A stretch of DNA of 23,147 bases, taken from NCBI GenBank assembly GCA_030740295.1, contig JASLXP010000198.1:1-23147 (forward strand), given 5' to 3'. The notes below the pieces were generated by a model that did no database searches, was not told the origin of the DNA, and saw only the letters and a program-made list of their open reading frames with translations. This stretch comes from Planctomycetota bacterium (GTDB taxonomy: Bacteria; Planctomycetota; PUPC01; JACPCR01). The translations under genes were made by a program, and so were the position numbers. Shown here one piece after another: positions 15,848 to 23,147 of the stretch (the first letter of the stretch is position 1; each line of letters opens with the position of its first letter).

Positions 15848-16660
15848 TTAGTCCTGGGGAGCCTTGTCCTTCTTTCGGCCGAAGGGCCAGAAACTTCTCT
15901 TCTTTTTTTCGGGCTTCTTTACAAATACATACTGGCCGCTGTTCTGCTCCGCGATCTTGGTCAATACTTCCGCACCTTCGTCGCTCATGAAAGCGATGGT
16001 GTTAATGACCACCGGCTTATCATTTTCATTGAGCGCCTGAATCATTGCCGGGAAGGAATCATGAAAGAGACCATCAGAGAGCAGGAAGATGGCATCGGGC
16101 GCGAGATCCAGGGCTCGGATGATGGCTCTGGACGGGTTCGTCTTGCCGCCGGCCTTGACCCCTTTTATCCACTTTGTGCAAACGTCAAGATTTTCAGACG
16201 TGGCCGGCAGAAGACCGCTGGCCGGCATTTCATACGCGCCCGTATCGTAGAAGATGATGAAGAAGGCCGTCTTCTCAGAGTATTGAGAAAGGGAATTCAA
16301 GAGCTCGTTTTTTGCAAACTCGAGCCGCTTCCCGCTCATCGACCCGCTTTTGTCAATGACATACACAAACCTCGAACCAAAGGCGCGGGCATTCATAAAC
16401 TCGACAGTCTGGCCCGGCACCGTGTCGGACGCTTTCTTCATACGGCCCTTGATATCGGCAATTCGGACTTCGATATACTTGCGTGCTTCCGCCTTCAGCC
16501 CCTCCATGGCCGCCATCTTTTCGAGACGTGTAAGCTCCCTCTGCAGGTAAAGCTTGTAGTCCTTGTTCTGTTCCTTTTTTCCTGCAGCGGATAGGAAACT
16601 GCTGCAGCCAAATAGCGCAAGAAGCATCCATGCGCCGAATGAATTGGAGAGGTAATTCAT
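15848..16660 (-). CDS. vWA domain lipoprotein
   Basis: 270 residues from the ATG at 16660. The longer frame to 16714 starts with TTG and disrupts the signal, so I prefer the shorter form, though no clear Shine-Dalgarno sequence precedes it. The signal ends in a lipobox L-F-G-C19, followed by serine, which predicts sorting to the outer membrane in LolCDE-bearing bacteria. A short coiled-coil-like charged segment (about 28-75) precedes a complete vWA domain: D103-K-S-G-S107, T174 in GGKTNP, and D196 in LLSDG, so all MIDAS residues are present. The C-terminus is strongly basic (EKKKRSFWPFGRKKDK). It is the first gene of the operon that ends with the ABC permease, and a 14-bp gap separates it from the CnaB-type gene. 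Confidence 0.87.
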   Translation of the reverse strand: MNYLSNSFGAWMLLALFGCSSFLSAAGKKEQNKDYKLYLQRELTRLEKMAAMEGLKAEARKYIEVRIADIKGRMKKASDTVPGQTVEFMNARAFGSRFVYVIDKSGSMSGKRLEFAKNELLNSLSQYSEKTAFFIIFYDTGAYEMPASGLLPATSENLDVCTKWIKGVKAGGKTNPSRAIIRALDLAPDAIFLLSDGLFHDSFPAMIQALNENDKPVVINTIAFMSDEGAEVLTKIAEQNSGQYVFVKKPEKKKRSFWPFGRKKDKAPQD

Positions 16661-17119
16661 GCGGGAGAGAGGGCAAATCCAAAGAGGCCAAACGATGCGC
16701 CAGCATCGTCTCAAAAGAGGTTGTGAGGCCAGACAAGGGAGGGTCTGTGGCGAGACCGGGATTTAAGAGCGACCAGTGATTGATGTCAAGGCGAACAGAG
16801 AGGAAAGGGAGGGGGAACCTGCCAGTGAGCAGACATCGAGCCAGCGAATGTTCCCATGCTCGGAGAGACTCCACCGCCCAACAGGCAAGCACTATTCCCC
16901 GAATGCCTCGATCAGAAACGACGCGAATTGGCCTGAATCTGCAGCCCAGATTCGTAGTCATCCGGATCTGGCACGACTCTCCAGGAGAGTCCTGTATTCT
17001 GATCGGATTTGAGGGCCCGTGCCCCAGAGATTGACAAAGTCACCAGGCTTCGGGGAGAGTCTGTGGGCTTTCCCGAATTCTGACAATCCCTGCACCATGA
17101 AAGCCAAAGGTGAATTGCG
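16661..17119. other. Divergent intergenic region, control region for both flanking units
   Basis: This 459-bp gap separates the minus-strand vWA operon from the plus-strand giant secreted protein, so both promoters should lie here. No credible gene is present; short open frames have no domains. I see a perfect dyad at 16692-16709 and a lone TTGACA at 17031-17036 with no matching -10 box. Similar GGAGAGTC stretches occur near 16984 and 17054. An AAAGG ribosome binding site (17106-17110) precedes the ATG at 17120. Confidence 0.55.
16692..16709. promoter_or_regulatory. Perfect 7-bp dyad, possible operator of the vWA operon
   Basis: ACGATGC and GCATCGT flank a 4-base spacer (GCCA). It lies 32 bp upstream of the lipoprotein start on the minus strand, where a regulator or an mRNA leader hairpin would act. 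There is no T-tract. It is a structural match only. Confidence 0.35.
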
Positions 17120-20100
17120 ATGAAAGCACTGAAAATGTCTCTACTGCTCAGCCTGCTGTGCCTCCCAACCTGGGCACAGGAAAGAACCATCCGATTCGGG
17201 GAGCAGGATACTTGCAGCGTCATCGGGGTCTGCAGCGTCACGAATGCCAAAGACTGGAAGAGCGGTGAGATCAGGTTTGACCTGAGCAAGCTCAGAAAAG
17301 GTACGAAGGTCGTTCGTGCTCATCTGCGGATGTGGATGAGCTTCCAGCCCCAGCATGCAGGCGATGGCCGCATCAAGCCATACTCGAACCGGTATTTGCC
17401 GAAGCGATGGCTCGAAGAAGACTTCGATGGATTCAAGCTCTGGCAGGTAGGCAGCCGCGAGGAACCACTGGATACGGTTTATCCCTTCACGTACACACTT
17501 GCCGCCATTCATGAATGGGATGTCACGGTTGCGGTGCAGTCGTGGATCGCCGACCCGGAAACCAATCAGGGAATGAAGGCCAACGCTCCATTCATCCCCC
17601 ACAACTTCGCTCTCGCCTGGATGCGGCCCTACCTGGAAATCACTATCGAGGGTGATGACGCTGGCCGACCGAAGCAACCTGCAAAACTCAATGCGAAATA
17701 TCGGTCAGGCCAGGTCTTCCTGACTTGGGAGCAGATTTCCTACGACGGGGCATTCTGCGATTCGAACTACCGCATTTACATGCATGACCAGCCCATCACG
17801 GGTGCCAATCTGAGAGCGGCGAAGTTGCTGGGAGAAGTTCATAAGAACTCACAGCTCAACTACCGGCGGACCGTTCAAACGCGCGGGGCTTACATCAACC
17901 AGTATGCCGCGTTCGGCTATTTCAAAGGTTTCTTCGGCGAAACTTATGCGGAACAGCAGCGGATCAATTTCGTTATCGACGATACCTGGCCAGAAAAAAT
18001 CGATGGCGGGAAATGGCTCAAAGATGACACACTTCTCGGCAAGAAAAACGGCATGCACACCGGCCCGGAGCTCAGCAATGACACGGGCCTGTTCGTCCAC
18101 ACCATTGAGAACCCGGGGCCCCGCTACTTTGCTGTCACTTCGGTAGTCAAAGGCTTCGAAAACAAGCGCGACTTCGGCCCCGGCAACTCCAGTAAGGAGA
18201 TCGACACGAAAGTGGATGCGCCCAAGCCCGTGCTGCAGACCGTCTACTACAACAATGTTCGCGGCGCGGCCTATGTCAGCCACATGCTCGAATACGTTTT
18301 CTGGGGAGGCCCTTCCGAGGATATCCACAGCGAGCCGTCGACACCCATCTACTTTCGGCTCTACCCAAGCAAGGTTGTCTACAACAACAAGCCGTTTCGA
18401 CGGAGCAGACCCGAAAATGCCTGGACCACTCTGGGCGGCAGCCTGCGCGGCGCTACGGTCGGGGTCGATCTCACATACGTACCGCCCACGCGGCTCGCGC
18501 CGATGCCGCCAAACTCCGCTCCCTGGGCTTCCTGGAACCGATTCGTCGATTACTATCGCCCGACTCATGCGACGCCTCAACCCAGGGAAGTTCCGCTGCG
18601 CCTGGCGTGGCACATCGCTCGGCCGACCCTGAATCGTTTCGGCTACCACGACCGCCTGAATACGGGCGAAAACCCACGCAAGGCCACCGTCAGACCCTAT
18701 GCGGAGAATCGCCTGATGCGATGCCTGGAGTATTACTTCCAGACTTTTCCACAGGCTAACCGCAAGCGAGTCGCGGCCACTGGCCAGGGCAACACGCTCA
18801 TGCTTGGGCTTCACCATCCCAAAGTCATCGCCAGTGTCGGCGTGGGTCAGGAAGAGCTCTGGGGAGCGAAATATAAGGCAGAAAGGGAGTGGCGAATGGT
18901 CGGTCTGCGTCAGTGGAATCTGAAGACGCCGGACGGCGACAGCGTCTGGGATTGGAACGATCCGGTCTGGTATTCCCGCAAGTTCCCCACCCGGACGTGG
19001 CCGATGCTCGACATGCTGATGAGCCCTAACTACGCTCGCGCCGACCAGCGTCACTGGAACGACTGCGGCTACCCCGGCGTCTATCTCGAATTGTCAAAAG
19101 ACAAGCGAGGCGGCCGATGGTGGTGGTGCGACATCGGCGACGCGCCTTCGCCACGCAATCCTGCAGTGCCCCTCGACGAAGCTTACCTCGCTTTCACAAA
19201 CGTCAACTTCGGTGAAGTGCCGGTGCAGGAGTGGCGCCGAGTCCCACGCGGCAGCCTGAATGGTTACCTGATCTGGCAAGGCAAGGTGGCCCCACAATAC
19301 GTTGCGCTGGCCCCCTATGAAAGGCTGCACAAGAGCGTTCAGGCGAAACGGCCAGAGGGCAGACCTCATCCTTACGGAATTCGTCGGCCTGATGGCGGTG
19401 TGAATATCAAGACCTGGACGGCAAAACGCCTGGAGTTGTCGGACGATCCCGATCGCTTTGCAGCCGGCATCCGCATCGGTGACAACGGCCGACGGCTGAA
19501 CGGGCAGTCGGTACCGCCCACAGAGGCCCGCTACGGCAAGACAGACATCACTCTCTGGCGACTGCAGAAATTTAAGGTTGAGAAGGGCAAGAAGTATCTC
19601 TGGACAAATCGCAAACCCACGGACAATGCCTTGATTCAGTCGGGAGTCATCGAACCCGACGACCGTAATCTGCTCACCGTGCCCGGTTTCTGTGTTGATC
19701 GCAGTATGCTCGGCACTGTTCTGGAAGTTGTGCCGCTGACAGGTGAGATTCCACAGCCGAATCCAGGTACCGAGATCGAGGGAGAGAAACTCGCGGCTTT
19801 TGTCGCCCGCTGTGAAAAGGGCATCGAGCTGCCTAGGGTCACGGCCACGCAGCCAGTGGTAATCCCGATTAACGCGGGTGCGTCAGGCGGAAACTTCGGC
19901 AAGCACTGGGCGAAATTCGTTGAAGTGGAATCGGCCGGCCGGCACGTCATCGAGGCCAAAGCCAAAGGCACTCACAGCGTCGCCTGGCCTCTGCTGAGTC
20001 TGGCGGTGCACAGCATCTGGGGCCCGAAGCTCGGCGCGCTGCGGCTCGATTCTCCGGAGTTACGCACTTACCGGTGGGTGGCCGAACTGCCCGCAGGAAG

Positions 20101-21103
20101 TGTCCGCCTTCGTCTGTCTCAGCCGGCGGAGTATTACATGGTGCACACGGTCTCCGGACTCAAGGAGAAGAAGCTTCACGTAGAGAGCTTGACCGTCCGC
20201 AAAATTGAAGATGACGAGCAGGCGCTTCAGATTGATGCCGTGCCCGGTTACGCAGTCGGGCCGGTGAACATGCCGGTGCAGTTCCAGGCCCGCACGCTGA
20301 TGGGGGATGGGAATCGAGTGGAAGTCGAAAAAGTGATCTGGTCATCGAGCGGAGGAACGATCACCCCGGCGGGCCTTTTCACCGCCGACAAGCCAGGCAA
20401 GTATTCCATCACAGCAAAGGCAGGTGGCCTGAGCGATACCGCCACCATCATTACGAGCGATAAGATGATGGATGATTTCAACGAAGGTAGCGGCTACCTC
20501 GATCCAGCCTGGTCGCCAGTCAATCTTGGCAAGGGTTCGGGACGATGGCAGATTACTCCCAGAGGACACCACTTTCTCACCTCCATGGGCCAGCAGGATC
20601 GCCAGGCCGAGACGGCCATGATCTGGTCGCCTGGGTCAGAGTGGGCCGATTACCACGCTCAGGTCGACATGATCGCCCGCACCACGCGCCCCATCGGGAA
20701 GTGGGGCATCCTCATTCGCGCGACAGACGAAGACAGCCACTACCGATTCGAGATCGAACGAATCTTCAAAAAATCGAAAGCACGAATAGTTAAACGCCAG
20801 GCCGGCGTGGAAACAGAGCTCGCCACCTCCGAAATCGGCGAAGCGTCCAAGCTGGACTGGCAGACCAACCGCATGTGTACCGCGTGGAACAAACTGCCAA
20901 AAGACCAGGGCGACAAGAAGACGGCTGGCTTTCGTATGGATCGCATGCGCATCACCGCAAAAGGAAGCGAAATCACCTGTTACCTGAACGGGAAGGAAGT
21001 GATGAAAGCAAAGGACGACAATCCGCTGGAAAAAGGCGCGCCAGGACTTTACTCGCGGGGACTGAACTACTTTGATAACTTCGAGGCGTGTAAGAGCGAA
21101 TGA
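17120..21103 (+). CDS. Giant secreted multidomain protein with a degenerate alpha/beta-hydrolase core
   Basis: 1327 residues; the ATG at 17120 follows AAAGG at good spacing. The signal peptide is MKALKMSLLLSLLCLPTWA, cleaved after residue 19. Residues about 22-178 match the DNRLRE/CBM96-like beta-sandwich (GEIRFDLSKL, AHLRMWM, IHEWDVTVAVQSWI). About 183-370 look fibronectin-III-like. The segment about 440-740 resembles an esterase-type alpha/beta hydrolase, but where GxSxG is expected (after the RVAATG strand, 550-559) the sequence is G555-Q-G-N-T, so the nucleophile serine appears to be glycine. About 1035-1112 is a Big-type Ig domain (SSSGGTITPAGLFTA). About 1115-1325 is a laminin-G/DUF1080-like jelly roll (GILIRATDEDSHYRFEI, CYLNGKEV). 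The many carbohydrate-binding-type modules suggest polysaccharide binding at or outside the cell. A creatininase-family gene follows after 54 bp. Domain calls are from pattern recognition; the function is unknown. Confidence 0.85.
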   Translation: MKALKMSLLLSLLCLPTWAQERTIRFGEQDTCSVIGVCSVTNAKDWKSGEIRFDLSKLRKGTKVVRAHLRMWMSFQPQHAGDGRIKPYSNRYLPKRWLEEDFDGFKLWQVGSREEPLDTVYPFTYTLAAIHEWDVTVAVQSWIADPETNQGMKANAPFIPHNFALAWMRPYLEITIEGDDAGRPKQPAKLNAKYRSGQVFLTWEQISYDGAFCDSNYRIYMHDQPITGANLRAAKLLGEVHKNSQLNYRRTVQTRGAYINQYAAFGYFKGFFGETYAEQQRINFVIDDTWPEKIDGGKWLKDDTLLGKKNGMHTGPELSNDTGLFVHTIENPGPRYFAVTSVVKGFENKRDFGPGNSSKEIDTKVDAPKPVLQTVYYNNVRGAAYVSHMLEYVFWGGPSEDIHSEPSTPIYFRLYPSKVVYNNKPFRRSRPENAWTTLGGSLRGATVGVDLTYVPPTRLAPMPPNSAPWASWNRFVDYYRPTHATPQPREVPLRLAWHIARPTLNRFGYHDRLNTGENPRKATVRPYAENRLMRCLEYYFQTFPQANRKRVAATGQGNTLMLGLHHPKVIASVGVGQEELWGAKYKAEREWRMVGLRQWNLKTPDGDSVWDWNDPVWYSRKFPTRTWPMLDMLMSPNYARADQRHWNDCGYPGVYLELSKDKRGGRWWWCDIGDAPSPRNPAVPLDEAYLAFTNVNFGEVPVQEWRRVPRGSLNGYLIWQGKVAPQYVALAPYERLHKSVQAKRPEGRPHPYGIRRPDGGVNIKTWTAKRLELSDDPDRFAAGIRIGDNGRRLNGQSVPPTEARYGKTDITLWRLQKFKVEKGKKYLWTNRKPTDNALIQSGVIEPDDRNLLTVPGFCVDRSMLGTVLEVVPLTGEIPQPNPGTEIEGEKLAAFVARCEKGIELPRVTATQPVVIPINAGASGGNFGKHWAKFVEVESAGRHVIEAKAKGTHSVAWPLLSLAVHSIWGPKLGALRLDSPELRTYRWVAELPAGSVRLRLSQPAEYYMVHTVSGLKEKKLHVESLTVRKIEDDEQALQIDAVPGYAVGPVNMPVQFQARTLMGDGNRVEVEKVIWSSSGGTITPAGLFTADKPGKYSITAKAGGLSDTATIITSDKMMDDFNEGSGYLDPAWSPVNLGKGSGRWQITPRGHHFLTSMGQQDRQAETAMIWSPGSEWADYHAQVDMIARTTRPIGKWGILIRATDEDSHYRFEIERIFKKSKARIVKRQAGVETELATSEIGEASKLDWQTNRMCTAWNKLPKDQGDKKTAGFRMDRMRITAKGSEITCYLNGKEVMKAKDDNPLEKGAPGLYSRGLNYFDNFEACKSE

Positions 21104-21157
21104 CCTGTGAGGCGGGCGAGGATGCTTCACATGCCCTGACACCGGAGATGTAAATCC

Positions 21158-21877
21158 ATGTTCACCTGGGAAAACACCTGGAAAGAAATTGAAGACTCCG
21201 GCGTCGATGTCGCTGTCGTGCCCGTCGGTTCGACCGAGCAGCACGGCACACACATGCCGCTGAGCACGGACACAGTCGTTGCGGAGGAGATCGCCAAAGT
21301 CATCGCTCAGGAGCTGGATGCGTATCTGACGCCTTTCATTCCGATCGGACAGTCCGAGATGTGGCTGGAGTACCCCGGTTCGCTTTCCGTTTCTGAGGAC
21401 ACCATGAAGGCCATCATTGCCGACGTGGTGGACTCTCTGGTCAAAACGGGTTTCAAGACCATCATGTTCATCTCTTTCCACGGGGCCAACGTGGTCGTTT
21501 ACCGAGGGTTCCCGGAATCGCTTCAGGATAAGTATGACGGCATCAAAGTTTTCACCGCGGGTTACCCTTTCTGGGTGCGGGAGAACTGGGCGAGAATCTG
21601 GGCCGAGTCTCTGGAAGAATCCGGCCTGCCGGAAATGAACCATGCCGACGAAGCGGAGACCTCATTGCTTCTGGCTCTGCGTCCGGAACTCGTCGGCCCC
21701 AACCCCACCGACTGTCCGCTTCCTGATAATCGCTATCCACCAGACAAGACCATGCGTCAGACCTATCCCTCAGGATCCATGGGGCACGGCTCGAAAGCCT
21801 CTAAAGAAAAAGGCGAAAAGCTGTGGGCTGCAGTCAAGAAACGAGTGCTTGAGGATGTAAAAACGCAGCTTGATTGA
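21158..21877 (+). CDS. Creatininase family amidohydrolase
   Basis: 239 residues, close to the family's usual 240-260. CGGAG lies 10 bp before the ATG. The N-terminal signature PVGSTEQHGTHMPLSTDT supplies metal ligands E27, H29 and D38. The second metal block is FISFHGAN (H108), and the third is the HADEAETSLLL stretch (E167), followed by the glycine-rich GSMGHGSKAS (206-215). Family members hydrolyse amide or lactam rings (creatinine, formamide intermediates, mycofactocin peptides) using two metal ions. Creatininase itself has NGHYEN where this protein has SFHGAN, so the substrate need not be creatinine. It has no signal peptide and is cytoplasmic. The 54-bp gap from the giant secreted gene suggests co-transcription. 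Confidence 0.92.
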   Translation: MFTWENTWKEIEDSGVDVAVVPVGSTEQHGTHMPLSTDTVVAEEIAKVIAQELDAYLTPFIPIGQSEMWLEYPGSLSVSEDTMKAIIADVVDSLVKTGFKTIMFISFHGANVVVYRGFPESLQDKYDGIKVFTAGYPFWVRENWARIWAESLEESGLPEMNHADEAETSLLLALRPELVGPNPTDCPLPDNRYPPDKTMRQTYPSGSMGHGSKASKEKGEKLWAAVKKRVLEDVKTQLD

Positions 21878-22089
21878 AGTCATCCGTTGGCGTTACACCA
21901 AAGCGCTAAGAATGTGCGCAGACATCCTATCTCTGGACAGAAGCTGGCTCGGATACGCTAAATGGGTAATCCCGCCCCTATGCCCCGCATGACACGGCTC
22001 CACCGACCGCTCCCATTCCGCGATCCTGCGGCCAACCCTCGACTCGGTCCAGAGCGCCCGATACAATCCGCATAGCTGAGCTTTCGCCG

Positions 22090-22116
22090 AACCGGGTGAG
22101 TTCAGGCCGGTTTTTT
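22090..22116 (+). terminator. Intrinsic terminator-like hairpin
   Basis: AACCGG (22090-22095) pairs with CCGGTT (22107-22112) around an 11-base loop, and the stem runs straight into a tract of six Ts (22111-22116). It lies 213 bp downstream of the creatininase stop and would end that transcript. It comes just before the membrane-protein gene. Confidence 0.5.
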
Positions 22117-22132
22117 CAGAGTCGAGTGCGAG

Positions 22133-22723
22133 ATGGCTCGCCGGCTTCGCTACCCTCGGCAGACCTCTCTCGATAGAACCCTTTCCGTTCTGCGCAGAGA
22201 CATGAAACGCTACCCGAACACTGCTGATGCGGCGATGGGGCTGGTTCTTGTCGTGGCCGCGGTCGCCTGCATCACGATCATCGTTGCCACTGCTGCATAC
22301 CAGATCTTTGGGCGCATCACGTATCCCGATAGTACACAGCCCATTCTCTGGTCTGCTTACCTCCCGTTTCTCGCGATGCTCTGTGGGGTAATTGTCACTA
22401 GACATCTCTTGCTGCGTACCCGAGTTCCGACGTGGACCTACGTGCTTCTTCTCGCTGTCACCGGGCTCGCAATTCCGTATTCCCTCATGTGGTTCAGCAA
22501 CCCGATGCATGACATTGCCCTTCTTTTCGGCAGTCACGGGCGCTGGGGTTGTTCCACGATCAATGAGGACGGCTCGCCGCACTACCTGATTCGAGACGAC
22601 ACAGTCGCTTTGATGCTCTTCGCGCCCGTGGCCTTAGCCACCATTGCGCACTGGGTCTGGCCAAGAAGGCGAAGGAGGACAGAACCGAGCCTCGCAGCCG
22701 AGAACGCCGCGGCTGAAGGCTGA
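22133..22723 (+). CDS. Small integral membrane protein, four predicted helices
   Basis: 196 residues from the ATG at 22133. An in-frame ATG at 22202 (starting MKRYPNTADAAMG) is equally possible, since neither has a good ribosome binding site and the first is only 17 bp from the terminator-like hairpin. Four hydrophobic stretches are visible: about 35-57, 72-94, 101-123 and 159-178. A basic N-terminus (MARRLRYPRQ) and a basic tail (WPRRRRRTEPS) suggest both ends are cytoplasmic. The loop between helices 3 and 4 contains GCSTINEDGSPHY. I do not recognise the family. A long minus-strand open frame over the same DNA is hydrophilic and looks like an antisense shadow. It follows the creatininase gene by 255 bp and appears to be on its own. 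Confidence 0.65.
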   Translation: MARRLRYPRQTSLDRTLSVLRRDMKRYPNTADAAMGLVLVVAAVACITIIVATAAYQIFGRITYPDSTQPILWSAYLPFLAMLCGVIVTRHLLLRTRVPTWTYVLLLAVTGLAIPYSLMWFSNPMHDIALLFGSHGRWGCSTINEDGSPHYLIRDDTVALMLFAPVALATIAHWVWPRRRRRTEPSLAAENAAAEG

Positions 22724-22843
22724 CGTTGCTGAAGAGATCACCGCGCTGGACCGGTCTGCGGCCAGAGATTAGGTCCATTACGCATCAACCAAAGCGATCA
22801 GACTCCGAGCATCGACCGCTTTCCGGCCTGGCAAGTCTTCAGA

Positions 22844-23103
22844 TTCCTTCGCAAAAAGTCACCCTCCAACGTTTTCCGGCCTGAAGGGCCAAAACATAAG
22901 AGCCCAGGGCATCGCCCTGGGTGAGTGATTTACGCCCGAATCAGCCCTGAAAGGGCGTCACAAACTGTTGAGGATCAGCATTCTGTGACGCCCCTTCAGG
23001 GCTGGAGCACACATCTTCATCTGAACCCAGGGCGTTGCCCCGGGCTGACATGCCTGGCCCCTTCGGGGCGTGGAGTGTTCAGAATCGACTTTTTACGAAG
23101 GAA
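22844..23103. repeat. 260-bp fold-back palindromic element with terminal inverted repeats
   Basis: The ends are inverted copies: TTCCTTCGCAAAAAGTC (22844-22860) and its reverse complement with one mismatch (23087-23103). The centre is a stem of 20 bp per arm (22943-22962 with 22984-23003, 19 of 20 paired) around a 21-base loop. Between them each half carries matching smaller hairpins: CCCAGGGC-ATC-GCCCTGGG (22903-22921) mirrored by CCCAGGGC-GTT-GCCCCGGG (23026-23044), and a GGCC hairpin (22878-22890) mirrored by GCCCC-TTC-GGGGC (23057-23069). There is no coding potential. It resembles a non-autonomous mobile palindrome (MITE/REP cluster). TTCAG occurs just outside both ends (22839-22843 and 23107-23111), though offset from the repeat edges. 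Confidence 0.75.
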
Positions 23104-23147
23104 CCCTTCAGCCTTTCCTGTTTTCTGGTCGTTGGGCAGGTATGCTC

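Noticed and set aside
17031..17036. TTGACA as a -35 box for the giant secreted gene
   Set aside because: No A/T-rich -10 hexamer is found 16-18 bp downstream; the region there is GGAGAG.
17849..19054. 401-residue minus-strand open frame inside the giant secreted gene
   Set aside because: It lies entirely opposite a well-supported coding region, and its valine/arginine-rich composition is typical of antisense frames in GC-rich genes.
20636..21643. 335-residue minus-strand open frame across the end of the giant gene and into the creatininase gene
   Set aside because: It is opposite two real genes, one with unmistakable creatininase motifs, and shows no family resemblance.
21893..22582. 229-residue open frame on the minus strand opposite the small membrane protein
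   Set aside because: The translation is hydrophilic, rich in Arg/Gly/Pro and has no domain. The plus-strand frame has four clean hydrophobic helices, so the minus one is an antisense shadow.
22844..23103. CRISPR array
   Set aside because: The repeated units are inverted rather than direct, are not regularly spaced and have no unique spacers; a fold-back element explains them.

Overview
The window looks like chromosomal DNA of a Gram-negative heterotroph, most likely from the Planctomycetota or a related PVC-type or candidate phylum. The pointers are a DUF1501 (sulfatase/phosphatase-fold) protein of the kind abundant in Planctomycetes and Verrucomicrobia, a Gfo/Idh/MocA oxidoreductase, a very large secreted multidomain protein with a DNRLRE-like module and a laminin-G-like end, a lipoprotein signal, and long interspersed palindromic repeats. 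This placement is inference; there is no rRNA or marker gene in view. No tRNA, rRNA, CRISPR array, transposase or phage gene was seen.

Layout, left to right. 1-1104 (+) is the 3' part of a DUF1501 gene that begins before the window. 1105-1652 is non-coding with two inverted repeats. 1653-3671 (+) is a hybrid sensor kinase (REC-GAF-HisKA-HATPase-REC). 3712-3800 is a long hairpin element. 3907-4920 (+) is a Gfo/Idh/MocA oxidoreductase. 5112-7709 (+) is a secreted two-half M16 zinc peptidase, closed by a strong hairpin at 7714-7769. 7784-8689 (+) is an unrecognised soluble protein with a possible GspE/MshE-N-like start. A short palindromic repeat lies in the convergent gap that follows.

The most interesting part is a five-gene minus-strand operon, read from 16660 down to 8778. 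It encodes a vWA lipoprotein with an intact MIDAS, a secreted protein with duplicated CnaB/carboxypeptidase-regulatory-like domains ending in a vWA-like domain without a MIDAS, a secreted SH3b-like plus vWA protein of 814 aa, a LolD/MacB-type ABC ATPase, and an FtsX/MacB-type permease (last pair overlapping by 4 bp). Signal peptides and the transporter type place the whole set at the cell envelope. I infer a mechanotransmission, lipoprotein-sorting or surface-assembly machine in which vWA proteins are the extracytoplasmic partners of an FtsX-like ABC module. Its function is not known to me.

The operon's divergent neighbour (17120-21103, +) encodes a 1327-residue secreted multidomain protein with an apparently dead alpha/beta-hydrolase centre, followed 54 bp later by a creatininase-family amidohydrolase (21158-21877). 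A terminator-like hairpin, a four-helix membrane protein (22133-22723) and a 260-bp fold-back palindromic element (22844-23103) finish the window.
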